Below are positions 21,232 to 32,019 of a stretch of DNA of 64,000 bases, in pieces. The position numbers were made by a program, and so were the translations under genes. The DNA lies in NCBI GenBank assembly GCA_021234155.1, contig JAJEKV010000048.1, forward strand, positions 2,842,841 to 2,906,840. The letters run 5' to 3'. The notes under the pieces are model-generated. The model saw only the letters and a program-made list of their open reading frames with translations. It was not told the origin of the DNA and did no database searches. The stretch's first letter is position 1. Each line of letters opens with the position of its first letter. The DNA comes from Isoetes taiwanensis. Lineage: Eukaryota > Streptophyta > Lycopodiopsida > Isoetales > Isoetaceae.

Positions 21232-21982
21232 ACTTTGCAAATGCATATAAAGAGCTGCCTCGACCGCCCAAAAGTGCAGATCATACTTGGCGGCCTTGAC
21301 AGTGGGACAGATCCACGTTGACGGCAATCCATTCATGTCAAAAACAAATATGCGACCCCTCACTTGTGGCATCTTGACGTCTTTCCATTCATGTTAGTCT
21401 TTCCATTCATGTTAACATGTAAATGTGACCATACCCTTAAATCCAAATTGTAGGGCAAAGAAGCATGATGATTTTGGGAAATTTGTTTCTTGTAAGAAAT
21501 ATTCAGGAAGCATTTTTCGTTGCAGAATCCGTCTTGTTCAGAGCCAATTCATATTGCTTTGGTGTTAGGAACCTTCTCTTATTCAAGGCCAATTCTTATT
21601 GTTTTACCAATGTCGATCATTAAATTCTCTGAGATCAAAGGGGCTAAATCTCGATGATTGAATCCTAGAAATATCCTGGGATCAAAGGGGGCAGGAAACT
21701 TACCTTTCTAAACAGGACCTGCCAATGCATCTACCCCCCTGAACGCTTTCTCCAAATCTACTCTACTACCAAAAACCCTATTGATTGCCCTCAAAAACCA
21801 TGCCTGCCAATCGTGCCCTTAAAACTGCCTAGAATTGTGGCAAGAATAACAATGGTAACATATATAAGAACTACTCTGCTTATGGTTGGAAAATGATCAG
21901 CAAAATCAGCATCTTGAGAAATCCTGAGGCCATACCTACTACATTGTCTTACAAGTAATGAACGTTTACTCGAGACCTTTCA

Positions 21983-21988
21983 TTTATT
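21983..21988 (-). terminator. Candidate polyadenylation signal of the PGK gene
   Basis: AATAAA on the minus strand, 32 bases past the PGK stop codon. Plant signals are loose, so this is a plausible site only. Confidence 0.4.
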
Positions 21989-22019
21989 TTAGTTGGATTT
22001 CCAAGGCAGAGAAATGAAA

Positions 22020-24284
22020 TCAGGCGTCATCAAGGGCTGCAACACCTGGAAGAACTTTGCCTTCCAACAGCTCCAAACTGGCACCTCCACCAGTGGAAAT
22101 ATGACTCATCTTATCAGCTAAACCTGCTTTCTCGACAGCCGCAACTGAGTCACCACCACCAATAATAGTTGTAACTCCCTGGCCACTCAATTCAGCAAGC
22201 TTCTTTGCTATTGCCTATTGAAGTAACAAACAGGCAATCTTATGGGATGCTGCCAATGTGATATGGCACAAAAACTACTATCTATCTATCTAATATTACA
22301 GCATTTAAAAGTGGCATGAAAAGATTTTTCAAACGAGAGAATATGATGTAAATGGCCTACCTCTGTCCCAACTGCAAACTTATCAAACTCGAAAACTCCC
22401 ATAGGTCCATTCCAAATAACAGTCTTTGTCGTATCTAATGTCTCACTGAAGGTTTTAATGGAGTCTGGTCCAATGTCCAGACCCATCCATCCATCTGGAA
22501 TGGAAGAAGCAGGTACTACCTGTAGAATAAACAACTTATACATCAGTGGCTTTACAATTAGAACTTGAATGATATGTTAAATCATCGTTTCAAAACCTAA
22601 AAAGTCATCTATGATATCAAATATATCATTTTTAAGTGAATGGCTTACATTGCTGTTCGCATCTGGGGCAAATTTGTCAGCAATAACAACATCTGTCGGA
22701 AGCAACAAAGAAACTCCCTTTGCTTTGGCCTTGTCCATCAAACTAGTGGCAAGGTCCAGTTTATCTTCCTCAACTAGCGAGGATCCCACAGACAAACCTT
22801 GTGCCTTGTAGAATGTAAAAATCATTCCTCCACCAAGGAGCAAAATATCGCATTTTCCTAGTAGAGACTCAATAACTCCAATTTTTGAAGAAACTTTTGA
22901 GCCACCAACAATAGCAGCAAATGGTCTCTTTGGGTTTCTAACTGCTCCATCCAAATAATCAAGCTCCTGCAATCAACAACACATGATTATAGAATGGTAT
23001 TAAAATATTCGGTAAGATCTGGAAATAAACTAAAAGTTACCTTCTGCAACAAGAATCCAGCTACTGAGGGTCTCAGATACTTTGTGACTCCCTCTGTTGA
23101 AGCATGAGCTCTGTGGGCAGTTCCAAATGCATCGTTGACATACAAATCAGCAAGAGCTGCCAGTCTTTTTGCATGCTCTGGGTCATTCTTTTCTTCCCCT
23201 GGATAAAATCTAACATTTTCAAGCAACAATACTCCTCCATTTGGTAGAGCTGCAACTTTCTTCTCAACCTCTTCACCAATGGAGTCATCTGCCTTTTCCA
23301 CCTGCCAAATGATATCTTAATTTGAGCCTAACCTCAATAAGGTGATAATCAACAATTCCTTTACATAACCTGGATGCCAAGGAGCTCTGATAATCTTGGC
23401 ACAAGTGGAGTAAGGCGATACTTCTCAGTGACACCCTTGGGACGACCCTAACATAATTTAAATATCCAGATATTAATTTTTCGTTTTACAATATCTCAAC
23501 CTTCTACTAACAAACCTTTAGGAGAAAGCGGTGAAAAACAGGCAAAGATACATCGATCAAACAACGTACATGCCTTTGTTACAGTATATCAACTTTTTAC
23601 CAACAAATTAATGTACAATTTACCTTTCAGGAGAAAGCAGAGAAAAAACAAGAGGGAAAGAAAACAACATGCATGCCTTTGTTACAGTATCTCGTGGCAA
23701 ATCAAATTAAACGACATGCATGGCATTAACTCAACCTTCTAATAACAAAATGATGTACATTTATCCTTCAGGAGACATCAGTCAACCAAATACAGATGTA
23801 AAGAACCATCGATCAAACAACATTCATGCCTTTTTTATTGTGGTTCAACCTTTTACTAAGAAAGTAATTTACAACCCTTCAGGAAAAAGCGATGAACCAA
23901 TACAGAGGCAAAGAACCATCGATCAAACAACATACATGCCTATTGTGAGGCATGGCGTTTAATCAGCATATGAGTTCAGATGAGATAATGCATTAGAATA
24001 CGAGAAGGCATTTAAGCTACAAAACAATGCGACCGAGCAAAAACAGAGGGAATACTACAAGCCATTCATAAGTTGATCCTTGTGGCACTTACCAAATGAC
24101 TTGTGAGAATAACTTTGGCACCATTGTCGATCAAATACTTGATGGTAGGAACAGCAGCCCTGATACGTGTATCGTCGGTAATTTGAAGGTCGCCATTCAG
24201 AGGGACATTCAAGTCCGATCTGAGAAAAACTTTTTTGCCCTTCAAATCAGCCTCCTTGAGATCCCCAACGCTCCTTTTAGCCAT
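22020..24284 (-). CDS. PGK: Cytosolic-type phosphoglycerate kinase, six exons, intact
   Basis: PGK transfers phosphate between 1,3-bisphosphoglycerate and ADP in glycolysis and runs in reverse in gluconeogenesis. Exons (minus): 24284-24093, 23447-23370, 23301-23041, 22966-22649, 22519-22361, 22214-22020, all GT-AG and all in phase 0. They sum to 400 codons plus TGA, very close to the usual length of the cytosolic enzyme. Signatures in order: [10 protein letters not shown] (N-terminal substrate site), [94 protein letters not shown] and [15 protein letters not shown] (nucleotide loop). The chosen start, [17 protein letters not shown], matches the conserved N terminus. The upstream [20 protein letters not shown] frame is probably 5' UTR, because cytosolic enzymes lack a transit peptide; a short targeting extension cannot be fully excluded. 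No frame damage is seen. Confidence 0.97.
23490..23950. repeat. ~100-115-bp tandem repeat inside PGK intron 1
   Basis: Four diverged copies each contain CAACCTTYTAMTAACAAA, TTCAGGAGAAAGC, an AAAGAACCATCGATCAAACA-type segment and CATGCCTTTGTTACAG. They begin near 23497, 23589, 23733 and 23846. The array occupies most of the 645-bp first intron. Confidence 0.75.
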
Positions 24285-26179
24285 GACGAACCTTTGCAGA
24301 AGTTGAAAAGCAAATCGAAAGAGAAACAGAAACAGAGGTTGCAACTTGGACGAATAATTTCAGCTCTTTGCGCTATTATTCCTCGTATGGACAAAAATTG
24401 TAAGCGAAAGGTTTGTTTAAATAAATGACCACGTAGTAATTGTGACTGCAGCTTGACAAGCGTATAGTATTATGGTTGGTTTAATATTGACAAATATTGC
24501 CTTTCCCCATGATTAGTAATTATGATTGCAACATACCACAATCGTGTCACTTATATTTCTGGTGGTGCAGTTTCTTGCAGCCACGTAGAATGGGCCAATA
24601 AAGTAATAAAGTAAAGGGAATGCAATGGTAAAGCAATTCGGGTTCCTATTTATTCTCTACAACATGGCGGCTCTAGTGATGGCCTATCTGACCTCCGTGA
24701 ACGTTAAAATAATATCTATTTATCTTAATTGTGATATTGTTACGATAAGAGGTTTGGTCTTGTCACCTGGTTAGTTGCTCCGACTACAATCGATCACAAC
24801 ATCCCACAATGCCCGTCCAAACCTCTTACTTTAACACATTATACTCGTCAAAAGTGCATTAATAACTACTACAAATTGGTGGCCAAACATTTCTATCTAG
24901 CAACTCACTTACTGATTTAGAGCGCTGCAAATACTTCTCTTTACCAGTGGGGGGCTAACATACGAACATTTGGTCCGACAAGAGTAAATGTTGTGGTAAG
25001 AACGTGTAGGTGCATTGAGTTGGTTAAGGGAATTCCCTTTAGATTATATCCTCTATTTTGTTGAAGTGTGCACACATGATATAATGTCTTTCTATTTTCC
25101 CACATCTAAATGTCTCTTGTGTTCCATTTATCTCTACACATCTGAAGGTGCTCTCATGATATTTTACAATGAACTAGTTTTAGAAACGCTAGTAACTTGT
25201 ACCCAGCGTTGCCCTACATAAGTAGGAGCTTTGGGACTCCTATGTAAGACTAAAATCCTATGCAAGGTGCAAAAAATGGCAATTGCAAAAAAGTAATGCA
25301 AGATACAATAGTTGACTTCTGCTTACTTGTTTGATAGTTAGGAATCATGATACCAAATAGTATTGTATGAATGCATCAAGTAAGAGTTCCCCCACACAAA
25401 ATTGCACATGAAGGAAACTGCATTCTAGAATATAGCAAGGGATTATCTTAGGTACCCAACTTCCAATGGCTTTACCCATGTAGATGCCATCAAGTCAGGA
25501 AGAGAGAGGTTATCAGGTTGTTGGATTTGCATAATGACTTATAATGAGAGGGATCTTGCTAGTGGAAAATACTTTTATGAAAGTGGCAACTTAGAAGTTC
25601 CATAAAGGAAGATTGTCCATGTCAGATTATAGAAAAAATTGTGTCATATGCCAGCACATATGCACCCAAGACAAAAACTCTAAGCTCCAAAATCTCCCTA
25701 TCTAATAGCTTCAAAGGCTACAATCAATAAAATGGGAAACACATAAGAGATCAATGCATTTTGTAATAGTTTCTTTTTTGTAGCTTTAAAAGTTACAATT
25801 ACAAAATGGCTGCACTTGTAAACAGGAGAACCAAGGGGGTGGCTCCAGTGTGGTGGATTATCTGCTGGTTGAGGAAACGTGACTGCACTGTTATCCATTT
25901 TTCCATTGGAATGCACTTTTCGGGACGAGGAAGGACTCCGACCACCACCTGCTCGCGGCATCTCCATTGGCAAGCTCCCCATACATCCACGCCTCAACAC
26001 CCCAAGTGCCCCGCCGGACTACCGACCACGCGGTAGGGACCTATGCCCACCGCTGAGCATGACCGGGCAGATCGGGCCGCAACTCCCCACACTTGAACAA
26101 AGAACCGCTTCAACTGACTACACCCGGCTCGACAACACGAGAGATGCTTTGGGGAGGCCGCCACCTACAACCCTAAAGC
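24285..26179. other. PGK upstream region and intergenic stretch
   Basis: Just above the PGK start is the probable 5' UTR and promoter; I see no certain TATA box. A decayed LINE tail (GGCCTATCTGACCTCCGTG, then an A-rich ATCTATTTATC end) lies at about 24679-24725. The rest holds only short frames and no recognised gene. Confidence 0.5.
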
Positions 26180-27591
26180 GCTACCACCTTCCCCATAAAT
26201 GCATGGTTTGATGATGAGTGTCGGGAGCTCAAACGCGACACCTCCGCAAGTCAACCGATCCCACCTCCCCCATGTTAACACCAATACCGCCTCTTTCCTC
26301 AAGAATAAAAGCCGTGATACCAAGTAGAAAGCATCAAGAATGATGTTTGGTCTCCTAGATCTAAGACCCCAAGACATCCTAGATCTAAGACCCCAAGACA
26401 TTCTAGAGAAGGGTCTTGAGCAAGCCTCAAGACGCATCCCCACTGGGAACATCACCCCTGAGCAATGGGTACAAAGATTTTGCAAACAGCCTTTATGACC
26501 TGGCCATGGGACACCGCCCCTCCAATGTGGAGATAGGCATGGCTCGGGTCATCATAGACGTGGGATGTCATCATGGGCCTACAACGCCTAGCTAATGGGA
26601 AGGCAACAAATTTAGATGGCATGCATGCGAACTTCTAAAATGGGTTGGGCCTCCATCGGTGCCTGGCCCTCACGCATTATTCAATAAAGCATTGCAAGAG
26701 GGCTTCCCTCCACAAAGGGACCACTAGTAGAGTTGTGCCCATATACAAGGCAGGGACCCTCATTGCCCAAATTAACTATCGCATCTATTATGGTCGCTCT
26801 CTCTCTTTGCAAAACTCGGGTTGGCTGGCATCCTTTGAGCAAATGACCGACAATATGTGGGCAGAGGAGGCGATGTGCGAAGCTCGACACACAGCGTTTT
26901 CGCCCAGCATTCCACCATTGATCATATCTTCACTACAAGACATTGATTGAGTGATAGCAGAATCACCGACAAACCAAGTATTGTTGTTTCGTGGATTTCG
27001 CAAAAAGCTTTTGACATAGTGCCCCTGACAGGTTATGGGACAGACTGGGGTGGCAGTGGGGACTCCCCTTGACTTTGCAGAATGCCGTTGTATAGGCTAT
27101 ATGAGGCATGCTCAAAGGCAGATCACAACCCGTCCAGACAGCCCAGAATCAAGACTATTGGAGCACGCTAAGGTTGCCCCCTCTCCCCTACACTCTTTGG
27201 CCTATACATTGACCACCGAAGATTGGCTCTCGAGCATGGAGGTGCGGCACCCATCTCATGCATCACACAATCCAAAGAATCATATATGTTGATCTATGTC
27301 AACCTCCCCGCCTATACTCGAGGAGGACATGCAACGCCACCGATACTTTTGACACTTTTGCCGATTCACCGCATGCGAAGTTAACTGGCCAAAACTAGGG
27401 TGTCGCTAGTTTCATCATCCCGCCGCCCAAGGCTTCCCTCATTCACTTACCAGGGGACAAGATGTAGAGGTGGCTCCGATCTATTGGGATCGAGTTCTCT
27501 ACTACCACCCATTGGGATGCCGCCATCGCAAGCTATGGTCACTGCGGGTTGAAAGCATTATATGCCATGAGCATAAATGTACCACAAGAAT

Positions 27592-27730
27592 AAGAATAAG
27601 AATAAGAATATTTTTTTATCGATCCACTAAGGCCAATCGCCCTATGGGACCCATATGAGCGCAAAGAAACTTATTACCCGCCCCGTTAAAAACCCCGCCC
27701 GGAAGGGTTTTCGAGGGAAAACCGCGGGCG
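27592..27730 (-). mobile_element. Nested 139-bp LINE tail insertion with 9-bp TSD
   Basis: On the minus strand it consists of the hairpin module (GGTTTTCCCTCGAAAACCC, GGCGGGGTTTTTAAC), GGGTCCCATAGGG, GGCCTTAGTGGATCGATAA and a TTCTTATTCTTATT end. It is flanked by identical CACAAGAAT at 27583-27591 and 27731-27739. It interrupts the older plus-strand LINE, whose coding sequence resumes at GTCGCCAAACTGCATAAG. It is a 5'-truncated insertion made by target-primed reverse transcription. Confidence 0.88.
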
Positions 27731-28815
27731 CACAAGAATGTCGCCAAACTGCATAAGTATACATCAATGTATATATACATGTCAAGTGTGGTGCCCGAGG
27801 ACATAGCTGATCTCGCATGTCCATAACCTCTGAAGGTTGAGCGATCCCAAAGACCTCGCAGACGGATGCCGTGGCTCAATGTCACATAACGGCCGCCGTG
27901 CCCCACCAACTCAAAGATAGCGTCCGAATTTGATCATAAGGCCGGGCAACTTTGAAGGGTATGAGATTCATCCTCAATGACTCCCCATTTGGCAACATTT
28001 GGCAGAGTTGTATGCCCGAGCCACCCACACTTGTTTCGGCCTTGGTCGAGCTTCTGGTCCTTTTGTATGGGGCGTATGTGGGATCCTGCGGATATCCCTT
28101 AACACTGAATGACCTCGAGCATGTGCAAAAAGCCTTCTTGGCACGCAGCCCTGGGGGTAAAGTCCACGCTTCCATACCAGATCCTACCCAGAGACAGTTT
28201 TCTACTCCCCTAAAGCCCTCACGGAAGGATAAGCAAGGTTCTCACGTACTGGGGTGTACAGGCAAACAGATGCGTACATGTAAGGACAAAGAAAGATCAC
28301 AAGGCACTCAAGCTGTAACTAGATGCTACTTTCCTTCGCAAGCTCTGGGATGCAGATGCTCTGACGCATGTTAAGCTGGCACACTATCAGCAGCAAGTCA
28401 ATCCTAGGCTCACGAGAGACCCACACCAGTACTTGTACACCCAGTTGCCCATGAAGAAGCGCAGACTTATAGCTTCCATTCGCACGGGTGCACATCGCCT
28501 CCACATTGAGACAGGACGTTGGGCTCGGGAAGCACGAGAGCAAAGGCTTTGCGGTGTTGCCACCGTGTACTATTGAGGATGAATGTCATGCCCTCCAGAT
28601 TGCCGCCCGGCGTTTGCCCATATATATCAGGAGCGGTATATTCGACATTAGTGAATTCGACAATGTTGTAATGAGTTATTGAATATGGCATCGGTGGGTT
28701 TGTTGGGTCATACCTCCGGGGAGGTTATAGATACTTTACTCGGGCCAGGTCCCTTCGGGATCGGATTAACAAATTCTACAACAATTAGATGCAAAGATGC
28801 GGCTGATACTTATTA

Positions 28816-28865
28816 TCGCTAGGTTTTTTCTAAAAACCCATCGAAGGGGGTTTTAATCGCCGCAC
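28816..28865 (+). other. Hairpin module in a LINE 3' end
   Basis: CTAGGTTTTTTCTAAAAACCC followed by GAAGGGGGTTTTAATCGCC, upstream of the GGCCAGTCGGTCTTCGTGG tail. It is a decayed relative of the inner part of the module at 4752-4830. Confidence 0.55.
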
Positions 28866-28989
28866 AAGCTTAATCGCTTTTTTTTTTTTTTTTGGGTTAG
28901 GCCAGTCGGTCTTCGTGGACGCTAAAAAATCTATTCTATTCTATTTTATTGACTCACCTATGTTTAGGTAAGCGAGTCGGTATAGAGGA

Positions 28990-29330
28990 GGCTGAGACAA
29001 ACATTTCTTTCTATTAACTCACTGCTCTATTTTATTCTATTCTATCATTTCTCTCTATTAACTCACTGCTTTGAATTGTGTCATTCGGGGCTAAATACAC
29101 AATGAAGACATACGTTGTGCTCTGGTGCCCCATCATGACATATCACGGCTTTGACGTGTCAAGGCTTTGAATTGTGTCATCTGGGGCTAATATAAACAAC
29201 GAAGACATGTCTTGTGTTGCCCCATCATGATATATCATGGCTTTGAATTGTGTTTGTTTAGGACATGCCTTTGTGTTCTAGTGCACCACCATGACATGTC
29301 AATTGATTGCTTTTTGCAATTGTGGCTGCA
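28990..29330. repeat. Tandem repeats downstream of the LINE
   Basis: TCTATTAACTCACTGCT occurs twice (near 29010 and 29055), separated by ATTCTATTCTAT sequence. A ~95-bp unit with CTTTGAATTGTGTCAT, GGGGCTAA, GAAGACAT and GCCCCATCATGA then repeats about three times to 29310 with growing divergence. Confidence 0.7.
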
Positions 29331-31918
29331 AGCCTTGCATACAATGAGTACTATCGTTTGACACCCTTTTTCAATATGTTAGCTTTCACAATCCTACTTG
29401 GGCCAGCTCAAAGTTTGATTAATGGATACTTGGATTGCTAGTTGACCTGCACTTCATGACCCATCTTAAGAATTAGTTTGCACTGGAAGCAATTGTTTCT
29501 GGATTATTTTTGCTTTTGGAGTTTCATGGATTTTGGGATAGGTTATTACAATTACAATTCTTTTCATTCTTTACTTCCTTTTTATTTTTTCCTCGACAAA
29601 AAAAAGTATATTCGTCCATTTTTTATTTCCATGTCAATTAGTCATGGTTGCACCCATATCTTAAAGTTCACTCGAATATAAATTGAAGAGCAAATTTTGT
29701 TCTCTAAAAAAGCTAATTTAAGCAAGCTTGCCATTTTTAAAAAATAATAAGGGACGAACTTTGTTTTCAAAAACTTCCATCAATCTTATGAGATCAAGAT
29801 CAATACGGAAGGCTCATAAACCATTTCCTATATAAAAATTTAAAAATATAATTTGTTGGATGCAAGTCACGTAATACTCAAGAAAAAAAGTACACCTTGA
29901 CTGGAAAATTATCAAACCATATATAAAGATTCGTCAAATTCTGAATTTTTTTTTTCCCCTTAACTAATTTTTCTCACGGGAAGCTTCACACGTGTGGATA
30001 ATTTTTCGCTTTTCAATTTCACGAAAGCAAGCCCTCAATTATCAATTCGTGAGAATATAACGGCGACACGACCAAATGACAAAACTTGGATACGCTAGCG
30101 ATTCATGCATATGCATACCCTGGACTTAATGCTTTCTCCTCAAGACACGTTTTCTTCCCGAGCCCATAGCCATGCATGCTAAGACATCCGTGGTAATACA
30201 CGCAGTTGAGAATGCTCACATGTATAAATAGAATGGTTCTATACACCATCAAGGAATTGTGGCTTAAGAGGTATCGCGGTAAAATCTAGGACTTCAAAAT
30301 CATTTCCAATTCAGAAAATAATTTCAATTTCAGAGTTTAGATTGAAGGCTTCGCTCTCAATTCCTAGATCTAATCCAGATCGCTAAAACTATTCTCGAAA
30401 GCCTTCCGCCTCGGTGGGAAGATCCAACGCCATTAACTGATATGGCAACTCGAACATACTCAGATAGATCCCGAAGTTCGCCAAGTGTATGGAGCAATGC
30501 CGGCATTCTATGGTATCATGAGTGCTTGGAGTGGTATTTGGTCGGGCTTATCTCCGCCTTTTAGATCCCAAGCTCAATCAATGACACCGGGATTGATCTC
30601 AGGAAGACGGCAGCCGTGTCCGACCAAGAAAGCATTCATGCCAAAGCCATTTCTCGGCGATCCAAACACTCCAGAGCCCACATTTCCCTCAAGCTTCGGT
30701 TCCGTGTCATAAACCCTATCGTGATATCCAGCAACCTTCCTATGTTCTCTCTCTTCCTTTTCCTTTTTTCTATTCTCTTGGCATAGATATTTTCGTCAGT
30801 GCATCTCAATAAAGGTTTAAGCAAACGCCATTTGCATGTCAACAATCTTAGTGCGTCACTTAGTTACAATCTTGAGTCTTACAACTGCTGGCAATAATTG
30901 ATTCTACATCTGCAAACAGCACACCTGTCTGTAAGATGCATTAAAGAAAGGCCAACATGACCGAATTTTCCATGATACACTCCCATAGCTTCTAGTGCGG
31001 ACTACCGCCTTGGATGAAACAGCCTCTCCTGCAACTCACCATGGAAATGGGGTCGCCATTTTATCGGAGGCGTTGCTGATGCTGCCACGTGCTATGTTCC
31101 TACAATGGAATGGAAAGGCACGACAATTCCGTAGCAATCCAAACTTTATGTCTTCTCCGGTAATTACAAAGATTAACACGAATTTGTGTTCAAGCTCCCA
31201 GTTTTACAGTCCAAGCTCCTACAGTTCCAGCTCCCAGCAGTTTATAGAAATTAGCACAAGAACCCACAGATTTTTTTCGTGATTTTTGCAGATTCGACCA
31301 AATTTCTCTGCATTTCACAGATCCCGCGATCGGGAGGAGCAATAATAATGCCTCAACTGCAGGGTGATGAGACTGATTCTCCATTTTGGAAGGACAGAAC
31401 AGAGTAAAATAATTTACATAGGACCAGCCAAGAAATACAAGAGTAAACTAGAGAAAATCTGTCATGCACTTGGACAATACAGGATCTGCCGCAGGAAATA
31501 TGCCTCTGCCCTTGAAGCCTGACAAAGAAAAAAAGGGCTGACTGAATAGCTCCTTATTTTCTGATCTTGCAAGCGACCCATGCAAGAATGCAGGTTGCAG
31601 GGCATGCAAAAGCCAGCGAAATACCTGAGGGAGCCGAATCAGATCGCCATCTGGATTCAAAAACAGGGGTTAGGCAAGGGCAAAAACAGGGGATCGCAGT
31701 GGCAAACGCAGCGGCTTCTGGATTCAAAAACAGGGGTTAAGCAAGGACAAAACAGGACTGCAGGAAACACAAGGGCTTCCTCACTGCCCCGGATCCACCA
31801 TCATCAGACACCGCCATATTGAACTGGTGATGGCGCTATAAGTAGCTCAATCTGCACAAAAATTGCCACAGAGCGCCATAGCTCGACCTGCACAAAAATC
31901 GCTCCCCATTTCCATGTT
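29331..31918. other. Intergenic stretch, no gene recognised
   Basis: AT-rich to about 30.2 kb, then mixed. Frames near 30485-30712 and 30995-31282 are short and motif-free. A tandem repeat at 31.65 kb is listed separately. Two copies of TAGCTC..CTGCACAAAAAT lie near 31841 and 31881. Confidence 0.45.
31650..31760. repeat. Tandem duplication, ~64-bp unit
   Basis: TCTGGATTCAAAAACAGGGG followed by TTAGGCAAGGGCAAAAACAGG recurs as the same phrase with TTAAGCAAGGACAAAACAGG about 64 bp later. Confidence 0.75.
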
Positions 31919-32019
31919 GTAGGGGGATGCCAAGTGTGGCCGGTGACCCGCTCCCGGCTCCGCCGGTCGCGGGGCCCCACCGGTCCACACCGGAAAGTGC
32001 TCCCGGTGGGCATCCCCCT
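31919..32019. repeat. GC-rich foldback element
   Basis: TAGGGGGATGCC near 31920 and GGCATCCCCCTA near 32008 form a perfect 12-base inverted repeat enclosing about 75 bp of very GC-rich sequence (CCGGTGACCCGCTCCCGG, CGCGGGGCCCCACCGG). GTGTGGCCGGTG and CACCGGTCCACAC inside are near-complementary, so the element can fold end to end. It contrasts sharply with the AT-rich flanks. A third GGCATCCCC lies at 32273. No clear TSD was found. Confidence 0.7.

Larger units (their letters stand above)
26180..28955 (+). mobile_element. Non-LTR retrotransposon (LINE), frameshifted and 5'-truncated
   Basis: Plus-strand pieces in shifting frames follow LINE order. WFDDECRELKRD (26204-26239) is typical of the linker after the endonuclease. 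RVVPIYKAG and NYR (26730-26790) open the reverse transcriptase. RPAF/STIDHIF lies across a frame change near 26900-26930, and KAFDIVP (27004-27024) is RT motif A. QGCPLSP-type sequence follows at about 27175, then a thumb-like stretch ending ALYAM (27555-27570), EHVQKAFLA (28110), KKRRLIASIRTGAHRLHIET (28455-28515) with GRWA, and EDECHAL (28575-28595). A structured 3' region and a GGCC..GTGGAC..(TTCTA)n tail end it near 28950. Stops and frameshifts make it inactive. Its start upstream of 26.18 kb is uncertain; remnants may extend to 25.8 kb. Confidence 0.85.

Noticed and set aside
24285-24344. N-terminal targeting extension of PGK (upstream in-frame ATG at 24344)
   Set aside because: The conserved cytosolic N terminus starts at MAKRSVGDL. 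The extension is short and phenylalanine-rich, unlike a chloroplast transit peptide. Not fully excluded.
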